Positions 1 through 10,975 of a DNA stretch of 64,000 nucleotides are shown piece after piece. Below the pieces are notes generated by a model, which searched no databases, was not told the origin of the DNA, and was given only the letters and a program-made list of their open reading frames with translations. How positions within the stretch are numbered: the first letter of the stretch is position 1; every line of letters starts with the position of its first letter. Origin of the DNA: Odobenus rosmarus divergens (taxonomy: Eukaryota > Chordata > Mammalia > Carnivora > Odobenidae); contig NW_004450302.1 in NCBI RefSeq assembly GCF_000321225.1, positions 84,320 to 148,319 on the forward strand, given 5' to 3'. Position numbers and translations under genes: made by a program.

Positions 1-173
1 TCTAGAGGGGAGGGGGGGGGGGGATGGGTTAGCCTGGTGATGGGTATTAAAGAGGGCACGTTCTGCATGGAGCACTGGGTGTTAGGCACAAACAATGAAT
101 CATGGAACACTACATCAAAAACTAATGATGTAATGTATGGTGATTAACAATAAAAAAAATTTAAAGAAAAAAA
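1..173 (+). mobile_element. LINE-1 3' end (carnivore type), cut by window start
   Basis: This is a typical carnivore L1 3'UTR: a G-rich run, then 'gatgggttagcctggtgatg', 'gagcactgggtgtta' and 'acactacatcaaaaactaat', ending in an A-rich tail near 173. The same block recurs at 2790-2935, 10792-10961 and 21695-21865 on the + strand, and inverted near 10000, 44850 and 57030. The 5' part lies outside the window. Confidence 0.85.
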
Positions 174-1504
174 GAGGGCTCTTGCTTCAAAGAGGTTATA
201 ATGTATTTAGGGAGATGAGGTATAAATAAGAAAATAAAGTCAAATAGTACATAACGTAAGCAATATAAATATAAAAAAAATGCCATAAGTAGTTAAAAAT
301 AGTTGAAGATTATAAACCTACTAGGAAACATGATGCAATTGTCTTGTCATATATTTAAGTTACAAATAAATAAGCTGTAAAATATTCAACTATTTTGTGA
401 GGAAAAATGTATTCTGCGTGTTTATGCCTAAAAAGTATCTAAAACATTATGCAACAAAATCTAAGAGTAATTGGGGATAATATTGTTTCTTCTTTATATT
501 TTTCTTAATTACATAATTTTAAAATGAACATATATTTTCTCTTTAATGGAATGTACTGTCTAAAACCTGTATCTATTTTGGGAAAAATATTTAAACCTTT
601 CTCGTGATTATGCTCTGCTCTATAAACCTACCTATCAGAGTCTAAATGGATTTAAAGCAGATAATTAGCAGCTCTTTGTACTCATAAGAAGTTATTTATT
701 ATATATAGAGGAGAATACCACTATGCTATATATGGTGGACTTTCTGATAGCTTTAAACTCTGATTAAATTATTAAACACTGATTTGTATTTTAACTCTTC
801 AGGGATCATCTCAATTGCATAAAATAAGGTGGCAATTTGATATGTCCCAAATAAGAATTTTTTAAAAATTGTTGGCAGTTTCAAATAACAGGTATAATTA
901 TTTCTGTCCATTTGAATAGACAATTGAGAATTAAGAACACAAGACAATATTTTCCATGTTAAAATTTGTTCATGATGTCATTGTTCAATGTTAGCATTAA
1001 ATAAAGACCTAGCATTAGTAATACAAAATATGCTGCCCCTCACCACCAGGAATCTGTCTAAATCAGCTTTAAGGCTTTTTTTAAACAGACTTTTTTCTAA
1101 GACCTCACTCTGTGTTGCATGGACTGTGGAGTTCTCAGTACGGTTCAGGTCACTATCCACAATTCTGACACATATTCTTCTTGTAGGTTCTACAACAATA
1201 ACCTAACTCCCCTTTCCAGAAATTGGTGTTAAAAAGATGGGGCTCTATATCTTCCTTCCAGGCATTTTTATTTTATTTCATGCTATTAATGAAACTCTCC
1301 AATGGATAATCTTATTTACTATATATTCTGTGGTAACTTAGCAAAGAGCTGGCCATTTGTCATATCAAATATGTTCATCTTTATTCTAAAATCAAAATTT
1401 AGAGTTTATAAGGCACCCACAGAAAATGACTTTTAAAAATATATTTATTTTGTCAATTGTGCCTCAATAAAGCTGACAAAAAATGAAATCCCACATAAAA
1501 TATA
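174..1504. other. AT-rich intergenic DNA, no gene seen
   Basis: No KRTAP-like cysteine-codon pattern, no convincing coding frame and no clear repeat was recognised. The short open frames at 753-1206 have no recognisable composition or motif. Confidence 0.6.
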
Positions 1505-1690
1505 TATATACATATATATTTATTTATTTAATAAACACAAAACAGTTGCTAAGTGCCAGGCACTGTTCTTAGTGCTTGACAAATAATAGCTTATTTAATG
1601 TCACAACAACTTGGGTGTGTCCTATCATTAGCCCTCATGGCCCAAGCACACACAGCCAGTAAGTGGCCAAGTTTTCAGTGAAGGTTATCT
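1505..1690 (-). repeat. MIR-like SINE relic
   Basis: The segment 'taagtgccaggcactgttct', followed by 'cacacagccagtaagtggc', is the reverse complement of the conserved MIR core and 3' region. It is old and diverged; boundaries are approximate. Confidence 0.6.
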
Positions 1691-1808
1691 AGTTTTAGGA
1701 TAAGTGGCATTAAAAAATGCCATGTGGCTTGCCACCAATGTCATATCACAGAGTTCTGTGGCATAAATTACTGAAGTATGACCCATATTTTCTCTGCCTG
1801 GAGATGAC

Positions 1809-2002
1809 GTTTTTGTTTTGTTTTGTTTTTAGTTTATTTATTTGTCAGAGGGAGAGAGAGCACAAGCAGGGGGAGTGGCAGGCCGAGGGAGAAGCAGGCT
1901 CCCTGCTGAGCAAGGAGCCCGATGCAGGACTCAATTCCAGGACCCTGGGATCATGACCTGAGCCGAAAGCAGACGCTTAACCGACTGAGCCACCCAGGCG
2001 TC
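1809..2002 (-). mobile_element. Carnivore tRNA-derived SINE (Can-SINE)
   Basis: Read on the minus strand it has the SINE head (the + strand ends 'ccgactgagccacccaggcg'), the box B-like tRNA region, a CT-rich stretch and an A-rich tail (T-rich on +). A target-site duplication close to 'cctggagatgacgttt' flanks it at about 1797-1812 and 2003-2018, with one mismatch. Confidence 0.9.
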
Positions 2003-2269
2003 CCTGGAGATGAAGTTTAAATATGGGTTACGGATGAGCATCTTAGACTGAGTAATACTAGAACTGCTTACTGAGAGACTCATGGACTCTCTTTGTGGAT
2101 CTTTACCAAGGGGAAAAAAATCTCTTTGGAATGATTTTGGATCAAAAGTGTTTAGAGTAATTAGTCTTGTTAACTTAAGGTTTTATGTATCTTCCAAAGA
2201 GGCCCCCTTTGCATAAAATGTGATCATCATGAAAACCCCCAACAACCTGAAAAATTATGAGACAATGTG

Positions 2270-2521
2270 CCTTGAAAAGAGCTAAGCACAAGCAACAAAA
2301 GCAAAAATCAGTAAGTGGGACTACATCAAACTAAAAAGCTTCTGCATAGCAAAAAAAAACAATGCACAAAATGAAAAGGTAACCTACCAAATGGGAGAAA
2401 ACTTTTGCAAACCAAACATATATCTGATAAGGGGTTAATATCTGGAATATATAAGGAACTCCTGCAACTCAATAGCAATAACAAACAAAAAGCAAAACAA
2501 ACAAAAAATTTGAAAAATGGG
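2270..2521 (+). mobile_element. Old LINE-1 ORF2 3' region, left part
   Basis: The sequence resembles the end of L1 ORF2 ('aaaagcttctgcatagcaaa', 'atatctgataaggggttaat'). It is interrupted near 2521 by a younger L1 3' end and resumes near 2936 with 'gaggacctgaatagatg', the continuation expected in L1. It has many stops and is not functional. Confidence 0.8.
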
Positions 2522-2935
2522 CAGATTACTCAGCCATGAGAAAGGATGAATACCCACCATTTGCATTGACATGGATGGAACTGGAGGGGATTATGCTAAG
2601 TGAAATAAGTCAAGCAGAGAAAGATAATTATCATATGGTTTCACTCATGTGTGGAACATAAGGAATAGCATGGAGGACCATAGGGGAAGGAAGGGAAAAT
2701 TGAAGAGGGGAGAAATCAGAGGGGGAGACGAACCATGAGAGATTCTGGACTCCAGGGAAAAAAACTGAGGATTTCAGAGGGGAGGTGGGTGGGGGGATGG
2801 GTTAGCCCAGTGATGGGTATTAAGGAAGGCACATGTTGTGATGAGCACTGGGTGTTATAAACAACTAATGAATCATTGAACACTACATCAAAAAACTATA
2901 AGTTGGCTAACTGAACGTAATAAAAAAACAAAAGG
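2522..2935 (+). mobile_element. 5'-truncated younger LINE-1 nested in an older LINE-1
   Basis: It begins in the last part of ORF2 ('ttactcagccatgagaaagg') and runs through the carnivore L1 3'UTR to an A-rich tail. The flanks 'gaaaaatgggcaga' and 'gaaaaagggccaga' look like a slightly decayed target-site duplication within the older L1. Confidence 0.8.
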
Positions 2936-4030
2936 AAAAGAAAAAGGGCCAGAGGACCTGAATAGATGTTTTTCCAAAGAAGACATACAGAGACAACAAG
3001 GTGTCCAATATCAGTAATTATCAGGGAAAGCAAATCAAAACCACAATGAGATATCACCTCACACCTGTTAGAATGACTAGTATGACAAGATAAGATATAA
3101 TAAATGCTAGTGAAGATGTGGAGAAAAGGGAACCTTCCTTGGTGCACTGTTGGTGAGAATATAGGCTGGTACAACTACTGTGGAAAATGGTATGGAGACT
3201 CCTCAAAAAATTAAAACTAGAACTACCATATGACCCAGGCAATCCCACTTCTGGGTATATATCTGAAGGAGACAAAGTCACGATCTCAAAGAGGTATCTG
3301 TACTCCCACGTTCATTACAGCATTATTCACAAGAGCCAAGGCACTGAAGCAATCTAAACATTCAATGATAGATGAATGCATAAAGAAAATGACATATATG
3401 AATACACACACACATATGGCATATATATATGAATAATATATATATGACGTGTGTGTATATTCCAAGAGAAGTCTTGGCATAACTGTGTTTTGTAAATACA
3501 TAATGAAGTATTACTGAGCCATAAAAAAGAATGAAACCTCACCACTTGTAACAACATGGATGGACCTTGAGGGCACTATGCTAAGTGCAGTAAGTCAGAG
3601 AAAGGCAAATAATGTATGATCTCACTTACATGTGGAATCAAAAACATCGAATTCATAGAAACAGAGAGCAGAAAGGTGGTTGTCAGGGGGTGAGGGTAGG
3701 AGAAATGGGGAGATTTTGGTCAAATGATACAAACTTTCAGTTATAAGATGAATACCATGTATCTAATGTACAGCATGGTGACCACAGTTAACAATACCAT
3801 ATTGTACATTTGAAAGTTGTTATGAGAGTAAAGCTTTAATCTCCTCACCATAAAAACAATAACAACAAAATGATAATTATGTAGGGTAGGGTGAAGAATG
3901 TGTTGACTAACTTTATAATGGTAAGCATTTTGCAATATACACATGCATCAAATCATCACAATGTACACTTTAAGCTTACACAATTTTATATATCACTTTT
4001 TTCTCAATAAAGCTGGGAAAAGAAAAAACA
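2936..4030 (+). mobile_element. Old LINE-1 ORF2 3' end and 3'UTR, right part
   Basis: This continues the element at 2270-2521. It contains the L1 ORF2 tail ('aatcaaaaccacaatgagat', 'tggatggaccttgagggcac') and an older-type 3'UTR ending in 'ctcaataaagctgggaaaag'. It includes a short AT/CA-rich microsatellite around 3400-3450. Confidence 0.8.
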
Positions 4031-5281
4031 AAAAAGAGCAGAATACACAAGTTTTTCATCTTGGCTCTGGTTACTGCTTTGGAAAAAATCATGTGTGTCC
4101 ATGGACAAGAGAAAGAACATGAAATGTGAGAGAGTCAAAGGTCTTCACTGATGAGACCATGCTTCATTCCTCCCTCTTCTGTTTCCCCAATTATGACTAT
4201 ATGTTCAGTTTACATTCCTTTTAAGTTTTGAAATTATGTTTAAAATTCCATGGGGATTTGGGGAGCTTTAACTCCTGGGGCTTGAGGCACGTTCTTTTGA
4301 AGGTTGGGAATGATCCTAAAGTGACCCCCCCCCCAAATCCTATCTGGTAAATAATAAGAAGGGAAAAGCTGAAAAGTAATGAGACTTCTTCCCCCATGCA
4401 AATCTCCAAGAGCCTCTGACAACCCTTCCCTAAGAAGCAGTGTCATCACAGAATGGCTGTACAGCCTCCTACATACCTCCTCTGATCAATGTATTGTCTA
4501 TGTCTGCAGTGCTGGTTGAAAAACCTCCATCTTGTCACCTAGTCATAGTGCCCACGTCAAGTATATTAAGAAAAAATTTCCCGTTACACAATTCTTTATC
4601 ACACACACAAGAAAGGCAAATATAAAAAATATCATGTCTCAGAGCTAAATATCAACATTCTGTGGCCAGAAGGATCATAGTTGCTCAAACTTGAGCTAGA
4701 GAAAAGAAAGGGGAAAAAATGAAACACAGCTGTGGATATTTTATCCCAATACTTACCTGGTTTACAAAAATAACCTTTTAGCTTTCCCATACAAGTTATC
4801 TGAGCTGCAGTCTTATTCAAGGCACATGCATTCCACTGTATCAAGTGATATGTCAATAAAGTTCCAAGGAGTCCACACCCAAGGATATGTCTAATACCTG
4901 TCTGATTCACATGCAGGTTTCCCAGGCCATGTCCTGGGGGTCAAGCACAGGATCCAGTCACTGATCTAGAAACCCCTATATGTTTAATTTCTTTTAAAAC
5001 TTGCAGTTCCTTTAGGACCATCTTCCCCAAGATTCATCAGGTGCTATCTACCCAAAATAAACATCAAGAGCTGCTATCATCTCAAATGACTGTGAGTGCT
5101 TAGATTTTGATGATGAACAGCATGAATATATCCATATTTAGGAATGCAACAAGAGTTCTTTAATGAGATCATGAGTATATCACAAGCAATGCAATCATTA
5201 GTCAAAACAAAATTCTACTTAATTGGCCAAAAGATAAATGGTGGGGGGGGGGTCCTGGGGGTCAGCAGCAGCTGGCCAGGG
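4031..5281. other. KRTAP2 upstream intergenic region
   Basis: No gene or clear repeat was recognised. The last 250 bp form the 5' flank of the KRTAP2 gene and include a run of ten G at 5243-5252 followed by 'tcctggggg', about 30 bp before the TATA box. Confidence 0.5.
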
Positions 5282-5289
5282 TATATAAA
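5282..5289 (+). promoter_or_regulatory. TATA box of the KRTAP2 gene
   Basis: 'tatataaa' lies 94 bp upstream of the ATG at 5376. That spacing matches the other KRTAP genes in this window and implies a short 5' leader of roughly 60 nt. Confidence 0.75.
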
Positions 5290-5375
5290 GGCCCCAGAGC
5301 CCGACAAAGACATTCACACCTGACAACACCCAAATCCTCTCACCAGTCCAACCCAAACCAACCCCGGACATCACC

Positions 5376-5765
5376 ATGACCGGCTCCTGCTGCGGCTCCA
5401 CCTGCTCCTCCCCGGGCTGTGGGGGAGGCTGCTGCCAGCCCTGCTGCTGCCATGACCCCTGCTGCTGCCGCCCCGTGTCCTGCCAGACCACGGTGTGCCG
5501 CCCGGTGACCTGCACCTGCCGCTGCACGCGCCCCATCTGTGAGCCCTGCCGCCGCCCTGTCTGCTGTGACCCCTGCTGCCTGCAGGAGGGCTGCTGCCGT
5601 CCCATCAGCTGCTGCCCCACGTCCTGCACGGCCGTGGTCTGCCGCCCCTGCTGCTGGGCCTCCACCTGCTGCCAGCCCATCTCTGTGCAGGCGCCCTGCT
5701 GCCGCCCCCCCTGCTGCCAGCCTGCCCCCTGCCGCACCACCTGCAGGACCTCCCCCTGCTGCTGA
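5376..5765 (+). CDS. KRTAP2-1: Keratin-associated protein 2 family (high-sulfur hair matrix protein)
   Basis: Single-exon gene for a 129-residue protein with about 41 cysteines. It starts MTGSCCGST and contains the KRTAP2-typical segments [34 protein letters not shown] and [18 protein letters not shown], ending RTSPCC. Length and domain order match the human KRTAP2 proteins (about 128 residues). KRTAP2 proteins are expressed in the differentiating hair cortex and cross-link hair keratins by disulfides. The ATG at 5376 is the first after the TATA box and gives the conserved N terminus. An AATAAA lies at 5994-5999. The human cluster has several near-identical KRTAP2 genes, so the family is certain but the exact member (2-1, 2-3, etc.) is assigned by position only. 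A 191-aa antisense frame is a composition shadow. Confidence 0.95.
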   Translation: MTGSCCGSTCSSPGCGGGCCQPCCCHDPCCCRPVSCQTTVCRPVTCTCRCTRPICEPCRRPVCCDPCCLQEGCCRPISCCPTSCTAVVCRPCCWASTCCQPISVQAPCCRPPCCQPAPCRTTCRTSPCC

Positions 5766-5993
5766 GAAGTACACCGACTATCTAGAACAAGCAATCAACA
5801 TTCTGAAAAAGTCATACTCCCATCTCTACCTAACAAACCTCCTGCCCTGAACCATCAAGACCCAAGTCAACCAGAGGATGAATGGAAATCCAGGCTCATC
5901 TATTAAGACTTGGGCTGTTCTCAAGTCTTTGTAATAGTATCAACTTCCTTCTTCCCACTGTAGATCTTAGGTCTTGTGGCATGCTTGTTTTCT

Positions 5994-5999
5994 AATAAA
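5994..5999 (+). other. Polyadenylation signal, KRTAP2 gene
   Basis: 'aataaa' about 230 bp after the stop codon, within 'tctaataaacttctc'. It resembles the 'aataaactt' signal downstream of the KRTAP3 genes. Confidence 0.65.
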
Positions 6000-7074
6000 C
6001 TTCTCTTCTTTGGCCTAGCAAATACACATTTGGTTTTACTTATTCTAATTTTTTCCATTAAATTTAAATAAAACAAAATGTATTGATTGCCTACCATCTG
6101 CAAATCACAGGCTAGATGGTATACAAGAGAAATTAAAATTGAGTTTAAAATGTTCCCCTCTTTAAGAAACTTCTAGGGAGATAAATGAAAGTCATAATAA
6201 CACAACTAAAAATTAGGAAATGAAAAAAAGTACAACACATTTTGGTGTCAACAGAGAAATCACTATTGATCGGGAGAAAGACTGAAAAGGGAGCTAGCAT
6301 TTTATATGGGTTAAGATTTCGGCATGCAGATCTAAGGGAAGATGGCATTCTCAACACTGGTAATAGTATGCACAAAGGTATAGAGAGAGGGATTGTTCAG
6401 AGGATAGTTTGGCTGGGAACACTGGACATATGTAGAATAATAATGGAAGATAAATTTGAAAAATGTGTGTGCTTTGAATACTAACCAAAGGAGTATGCCT
6501 TTAATGCAATAAATACTAATGAGCTGTTGAAAGCCTTGGGGCAAGTGAATAGAGGACAGGCATTGGGCATCAGGATGATTCTTATGGTAGCTGCTTATCA
6601 AAAAAGAAGGCCAAAGGCTAGACATAAAATGGCTATACAGAAACAAATCAAGAGGCCATTGTACTCATCCAAGTGATACACAATAAGAACTGACCTAAGA
6701 TGATAGCCATGGAATAAAGAAGACACAAAGGGTATGGCAGACATAGAAACCCAGAAGGTATGTTACCTAATATGAATGTGGGAAATAAGAAACAATTAAG
6801 AATTAAATGTGTTATTGCAGCTCTAGAGAAAACTCTTCTGGTCAGAAGACACTTAAAAGAATCTAAACATATTCATGCTTATTTACTGTGTGTTTAAAGT
6901 TACTACTCCATAGCATTTCTGTTCACTAATATTTCTATTCTTGAGCTATTATAAAGTATTTTTTTAATAGGAAGCAAAGCGTTTTAATAATTAGTTGATC
7001 CTGGAAAACAGCATGGATAAAATAAAATGAATTGATGTAGGAGGGAGAGACAGAAGTTTTATACCCTGCTCTTC

Positions 7075-7205
7075 TGGCTGTGTGCTGTGTGAATAAAGCA
7101 AGTCACTAACCTCTCCAAAGTGCAGCCAGTCCTGGACTCAGTAGTATTCTAACATCAACTGATGCCAAGAGGAAATTAAAAGCAGTCTGTACCACAACAT
7201 CAGTG
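7075..7205 (+). repeat. Diverged local direct repeat, copy 1
   Basis: It begins around 'ctggctgtgtgctgtg' and includes 'cagtattctaacatcaactg'-type sequence; it matches 7808-7946 in collinear order. The first part ('aagtcactaacctctcc') may be MIR-derived. Confidence 0.6.
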
Positions 7206-7371
7206 TTCCAACTTAAAACTGTGAGGATGGATGGAAGTATATTTGCCTCTTTTCCTTGATTCATCCTTCCTATCATGAGACAGATTGAATCTTGCTTTCT
7301 GCCCAAACCTTTATAAAGTGCTCTGTGCGTAATATATGATGATTTAGTAAACATTTACTACTTATAAAAAC

Positions 7372-7411
7372 AATGATGTCAGTTTCTTTTTTTTTAATGA
7401 TGTCAGTTTCT
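7372..7411 (+). repeat. Small tandem duplication
   Basis: The 16-mer 'aatgatgtcagtttct' occurs at 7372-7387 and 7396-7411, separated by a T run (24-bp period). Confidence 0.8.
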
Positions 7412-7723
7412 ATAACTACAATCAAATGTTTGGACAAGGTGATTTATTAATTTTTTGATCTCTGATATTTGATGATTCCTTCAACCACTTTTCAACTTCA
7501 TACCTATAGTCATGGTTATCATATGACATGAACATCTTTCTTGACAGTAGCATGAATCACATTCTAATGTAATTCTATCGCTGCACAAACCAATACTTCA
7601 TAAAAAGCTAACTATGTGCTTCTATTCAAGATTGGAAGGAAAGAATAAACCTACCACAAGTAGCAATAATATGCTCTTTTGGTTACCACTTTTTTTTTTT
7701 TTTATTTCCCCCCATGTAACCCT

Positions 7724-7763
7724 ACACATTCTTCTTTTGACAACACATTCTTTCTTTTGACAA
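7724..7763 (+). repeat. Small tandem duplication
   Basis: Two consecutive copies of a 20-bp unit close to 'acacattcttcttttgacaa', differing by one T. Confidence 0.75.
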
Positions 7764-7807
7764 CCACCATAATTGTTTCAAATTTATTTTACTGAAATTT
7801 ATATACA

Positions 7808-7946
7808 GCTTTCTGGCTGTGTACTCTGTAAATGGAGCAAATCACTTACCTCTCCAAATTATAGCCATTCCTAGGTTCAACAGTATTCTAACATCGACTG
7901 ATAATGAGGGGAAATCAAAAGTGGTCCATACCACATGAATCCCTTT
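7808..7946 (+). repeat. Diverged local direct repeat, copy 2
   Basis: Collinear match to 7075-7205, starting 'tttctggctgtgtactctg' and including 'agtattctaacatcgactg'. The period is about 735 bp and identity about three quarters by eye. Confidence 0.6.
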
Positions 7947-8909
7947 ACGCTTATACCTTAAGTATAAGGTATATTTAATCTCTTTGCTCCTATACCTATT
8001 GAATGATATTTGATCATTCATTTCCTACACTGCCTTATATACATTGTAATCCAGGAAAAAGTATCTCCTAACTCCTGCTTTTTCTTTTATTGATTCCCCT
8101 TCATAAATTCAATTGTCATGCTCTTTGGTCTAATATCATTTCACAGGACACATGGTGTAGTTACACAAAATGATAAACTGAAAATAAATCCCACCTTTAA
8201 GAAATACTGTCTAGATAACTCACATAGCAGTGATTTTTATCTTTCATAGAAAAATATAAATTACACTTAAAATTTTGTGTGATATTTTCCTAATTACAGA
8301 CTACAAATTTTAGTCCTTCTTTTAAATTCATGCTAATAAAATATCCACAGTAAATTGGGATGGAACAGTTTTTGTTCAACAGGTCTTCCTGAGTGATATT
8401 TTCTCAAGTCAATGTGTGAAGTTCAGGAGAGATCATGGAAATTGGAGAGATTCAATTTCTGGAAAAATCTATGAATTTCTATGAATGTGAAGTTTATCAG
8501 AGTTTCTATCTGGCTGATTGTAATCAAAAGAATATAAACACAGTCTTACATAAAAGACAGTCAATAGTTAGTAATTTTTTTCTGGAGACTTGAGTGTGGT
8601 GAATATGACCCTAAAATCACATCATCTTATGAGTGAGAGTCACTTTGTCAGGTGATGTGATCATAAATGCAGAATGGAAGCTGAGACTTCAGGAGAAATT
8701 ACAGCATTATTTGGAAATGAAACAACAATTATTTCTACCAAGGACAAAAACATTCAGTGAGTATTAGCTGAGCAATAAGGAAAAACCAATCTGGGGATGC
8801 ATTTAAAATAATTCGATATTTGAACAATCAAAGGACTCTGGGAAAGCTTGTTTAAAGAGTAACAAGATAAAAATGCTGCCCATCACAAACACAGGAACCG
8901 GCCAAGACC

Positions 8910-8918
8910 TATAAAAGG
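8910..8918 (+). promoter_or_regulatory. TATA box of KRTAP1 gene A
   Basis: 'tataaaagg' lies 80 bp upstream of the ATG at 8990. The extended form 'tataaaaggccca' is shared with gene B at 14121. Confidence 0.8.
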
Positions 8919-8989
8919 CCCAAGTGGAACAAGCAGCTCTAACTCAGAAAGTCCACCAAGCAACCTAACTCTCAACCCAGCTCCTGACC

Positions 8990-9403
8990 ATGGCCTGCTG
9001 CTCCACTAGCTTCTGTGGATTTCCCACCTGCTCCACCAGTGGGAACTGTGGCTCCAGCTGCTGCCAGCCCAGCGGTTGCCAGACCAGCTGCTGCCAGCCA
9101 ACCTGCTGCCAGCCCAGCTGCTGCCAGCCCAGCTGCGGTGGGACCAGCTGTGGCACTGGTGGTGGCCAGGAGGGTGGCTGCGGAGCTATGAGCTGCCGAG
9201 TCAGGTGGTGCCGCCCTGACTGCCGCGTGGAGGACACCTGCCTGCCCCCTTGCTGTGTGGTGAGCTGCACGCCCCCAACCTGCTGCCAGCTGCACCATGC
9301 CCAGGCCCCCTGCTGCCGCCCATCCTACTGTGGACAGTCCTGCTGCCGCCCAGCCTGCTGCTGCTACTGCTGCCAGCCCACCTGTTGTCAGCCCACCTGC
9401 TGA
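8990..9403 (+). CDS. KRTAP1-1: Keratin-associated protein 1 family, copy A
   Basis: Intronless gene for a 137-residue Cys-rich protein. It has the KRTAP1 N terminus MACCSTSFCGFPTCSTSG, a run of CCQPx/CCQTS pentapeptide repeats (about residues 23-49), a Gly-rich linker (GGTSCGTGGGQEGGCG) and the conserved C-terminal block RVRWCRPDCRVEDTCLPPCC, ending CCQPTCCQPTC. KRTAP1 proteins are high-sulfur hair cortex proteins. It is shorter than human KRTAP1-1/1-5 (about 175 residues) because there are fewer pentapeptides. It differs from copy C only by one extra in-frame 15-bp pentapeptide unit, as far as I can see by eye. The symbol is positional (next to KRTAP2). AATAAA at 9661-9666. Confidence 0.95.
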   Translation: MACCSTSFCGFPTCSTSGNCGSSCCQPSGCQTSCCQPTCCQPSCCQPSCGGTSCGTGGGQEGGCGAMSCRVRWCRPDCRVEDTCLPPCCVVSCTPPTCCQLHHAQAPCCRPSYCGQSCCRPACCCYCCQPTCCQPTC

Positions 9404-9660
9404 AAGCCTTCTAAAGGAATCCTGAGAAACTGGCACAAGCCAGTGTAGAGTCACAACAAACTTCTGAACCCATACTCCAGCTTGCAAACTCTTGTCACAT
9501 GGCTACATAATTTTCCTAAAATGTGAATTTATAATTGAAGACCAAAAATATTTCATAAACCTGGATATGAATAGAAGTCCTACAAGGTTAAGAGGAATAT
9601 GTAAAACTTTACTATAAATATCATCTGAAATAGTTCAACAGCTCATTGGATTTGGGATTT

Positions 9661-9666
9661 AATAAA
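9661..9666 (+). other. Candidate polyadenylation signal, KRTAP1 copy A
   Basis: 'aataaa' 258 bp after the stop; the first canonical signal downstream. Confidence 0.55.
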
Positions 9667-9984
9667 ATTTTTATTCTTCAGTGATGAAGTCATTGTTGGA
9701 GCTTTTATTTGGAATTTGTTATTGCTATCAGGGTACTTGGATTTTTCAAAATCTCAATAACTGTGATATGGCAGTATGGTTTTTATTTTTGTCCTTTTAT
9801 AAAGGTCTTTAAAAGATGGTTTTCCTTTGTTTTACCATTAAATGGTCCAATATTCTGCAGCCAAAATCTATGATTAAAAGAATCTATCAGTATTTAGAAA
9901 TTATTTCCCAAGGTCCTCACACGTGAAAACTGATGGGCTAGGTGTTCCAGAAGATCGATTGTACAAAAAAGGAATTTTTATGTC
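9667..9984. other. KRTAP1 copy A 3' flank
   Basis: AT-rich; no gene or recognisable repeat seen before the inverted L1 at about 9985. Confidence 0.5.
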
Positions 9985-10425
9985 ATTTAGTTTTTTTTTG
10001 ATGTAGTGTTCCATGATTCATTGTTTGTGAATAACACCCAGTGCTCCACGCAGAATGTGCCCTCCTTAATACCAATCACCAGGCTAACCCATCCCCCCAT
10101 GCCTCTCCCCTCTAGAACCCTCAGTTTGTTTTTCAGAGTCCATCGTCTCTCATGGTTCGTCTCCCCCTCCGACTTACTCCCCTTCATTCTTCCCCTCCTG
10201 CTATCTTCTTCTTTTTTTTTTTCTTAACATATATTGCATTATTTGTTTCAGAAGTACAGATCTGTGATTCAACAATCTTGCACAATTCACAGCGCTCACC
10301 ATAGCACATACCCTCCCCAATGTCTATCACCCAGCCACCCCATCCCTCCCATCCCCCTGTCATTTAGCTTCTTGAGGTGTTACCAAATCCATTCACTTCA
10401 TTCATATAGGATTCTGTGTACAATT
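9985..10425 (-). mobile_element. LINE-1 3' end, inverted
   Basis: On the + strand it reads as the reverse complement of the carnivore L1 3'UTR: 'tttgatgtagtgttccatga', 'aacacccagtgctcca', 'gaaccctcagtttgttt', then a T-run and 'gattcaacaatcttgcacaa'. It spans more upstream 3'UTR than the other short copies. Boundaries are approximate. Confidence 0.85.
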
Positions 10426-10529
10426 CTTTCAATTATCGAGGGTATAAAAGGGTAATACATAGTTGGAAAGACAGTAAACACAAGATTTCAAAGTACTAGC
10501 ATAAGATGTAAAGGCATCCCGAGTTCTTG

Positions 10530-10650
10530 TTCCCACTTTGTAACTAAGAATCCATGGATTCTTGAGCAAGGCCCTTTGCCTCCCTGGGCACCAGTTTAGA
10601 AAGCCTGGAAAATAAGAGAACTGACTTTCATTGCTTACAACATCCCTCCC
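10530..10650 (+). repeat. MIR-like relic
   Basis: 'cttgagcaaggccctttgcc' followed by 'ctgggcaccagtttagaa' resembles the MIR core in sense orientation. Diverged. Confidence 0.45.
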
Positions 10651-10791
10651 AGGCATAGGATGGATTATTTCCTAAACAGGTGATGCACTGACAATTAGAG
10701 TCTTAGATGCCCAACAGGGAAAAAGTATTTAATGGTCAAATAATGTTGCATGCGTTTTCACCATCTTGAAGGTTTATAAAGCACATTAGAA

Positions 10792-10961
10792 GGATTGCTT
10801 AGCCGGGTGATGGGTATTAAGGAGGGCATGTACCGCATGGAGCACTGGGTGTTATATGAAAACAATGGAACGTGGTATCACCACATCAAAAATTAATGAT
10901 GTATTGTATGGTGACTAACATAACATAATAAAATTTTAAAAAATAAAAAATAAATTTAAAA
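10792..10961 (+). mobile_element. Short LINE-1 3' end with 14-bp target-site duplication
   Basis: Carnivore L1 3'UTR ending in an A-rich tail. The perfect duplication 'aaagcacattagaa' occurs at 10778-10791 and 10962-10975, showing a complete 5'-truncated insertion. Confidence 0.95.
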
Positions 10962-10975
10962 AAAGCACATTAGAA

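Larger units (their letters stand above)
6000..8909. other. Intergenic region between KRTAP2 and the first KRTAP1 gene
   Basis: AT-rich sequence with no recognised gene. It contains a diverged direct duplication (7075-7205 and 7808-7946) and two tiny tandem duplications (7372-7411 and 7724-7763). The last 200 bp are the 5' flank of the KRTAP1 gene. Confidence 0.5.

Noticed and set aside
5219..5794. Minus-strand ORFs of 191 and 144 residues opposite the KRTAP2 gene
   Set aside because: Low-complexity Gln/Gly/Ala-rich shadows of repeated TGC and CCC codons on the + strand; no start context, promoter or family match.
5539..5850. Ala/Pro-rich + strand ORF overlapping KRTAP2 in another frame (also at 42454-42675 and 58021-58311)
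   Set aside because: A frame-shifted reading of TGC-rich sequence; the KRTAP frame has the conserved family sequence.
8965..9487. Minus-strand ORFs of 171 and 101 residues opposite KRTAP1 copy A (similar ones opposite copies B and C)
   Set aside because: They recur at all three KRTAP1 copies because the copies are nearly identical and Cys/Gln/Pro codons avoid stops in the antisense frames.
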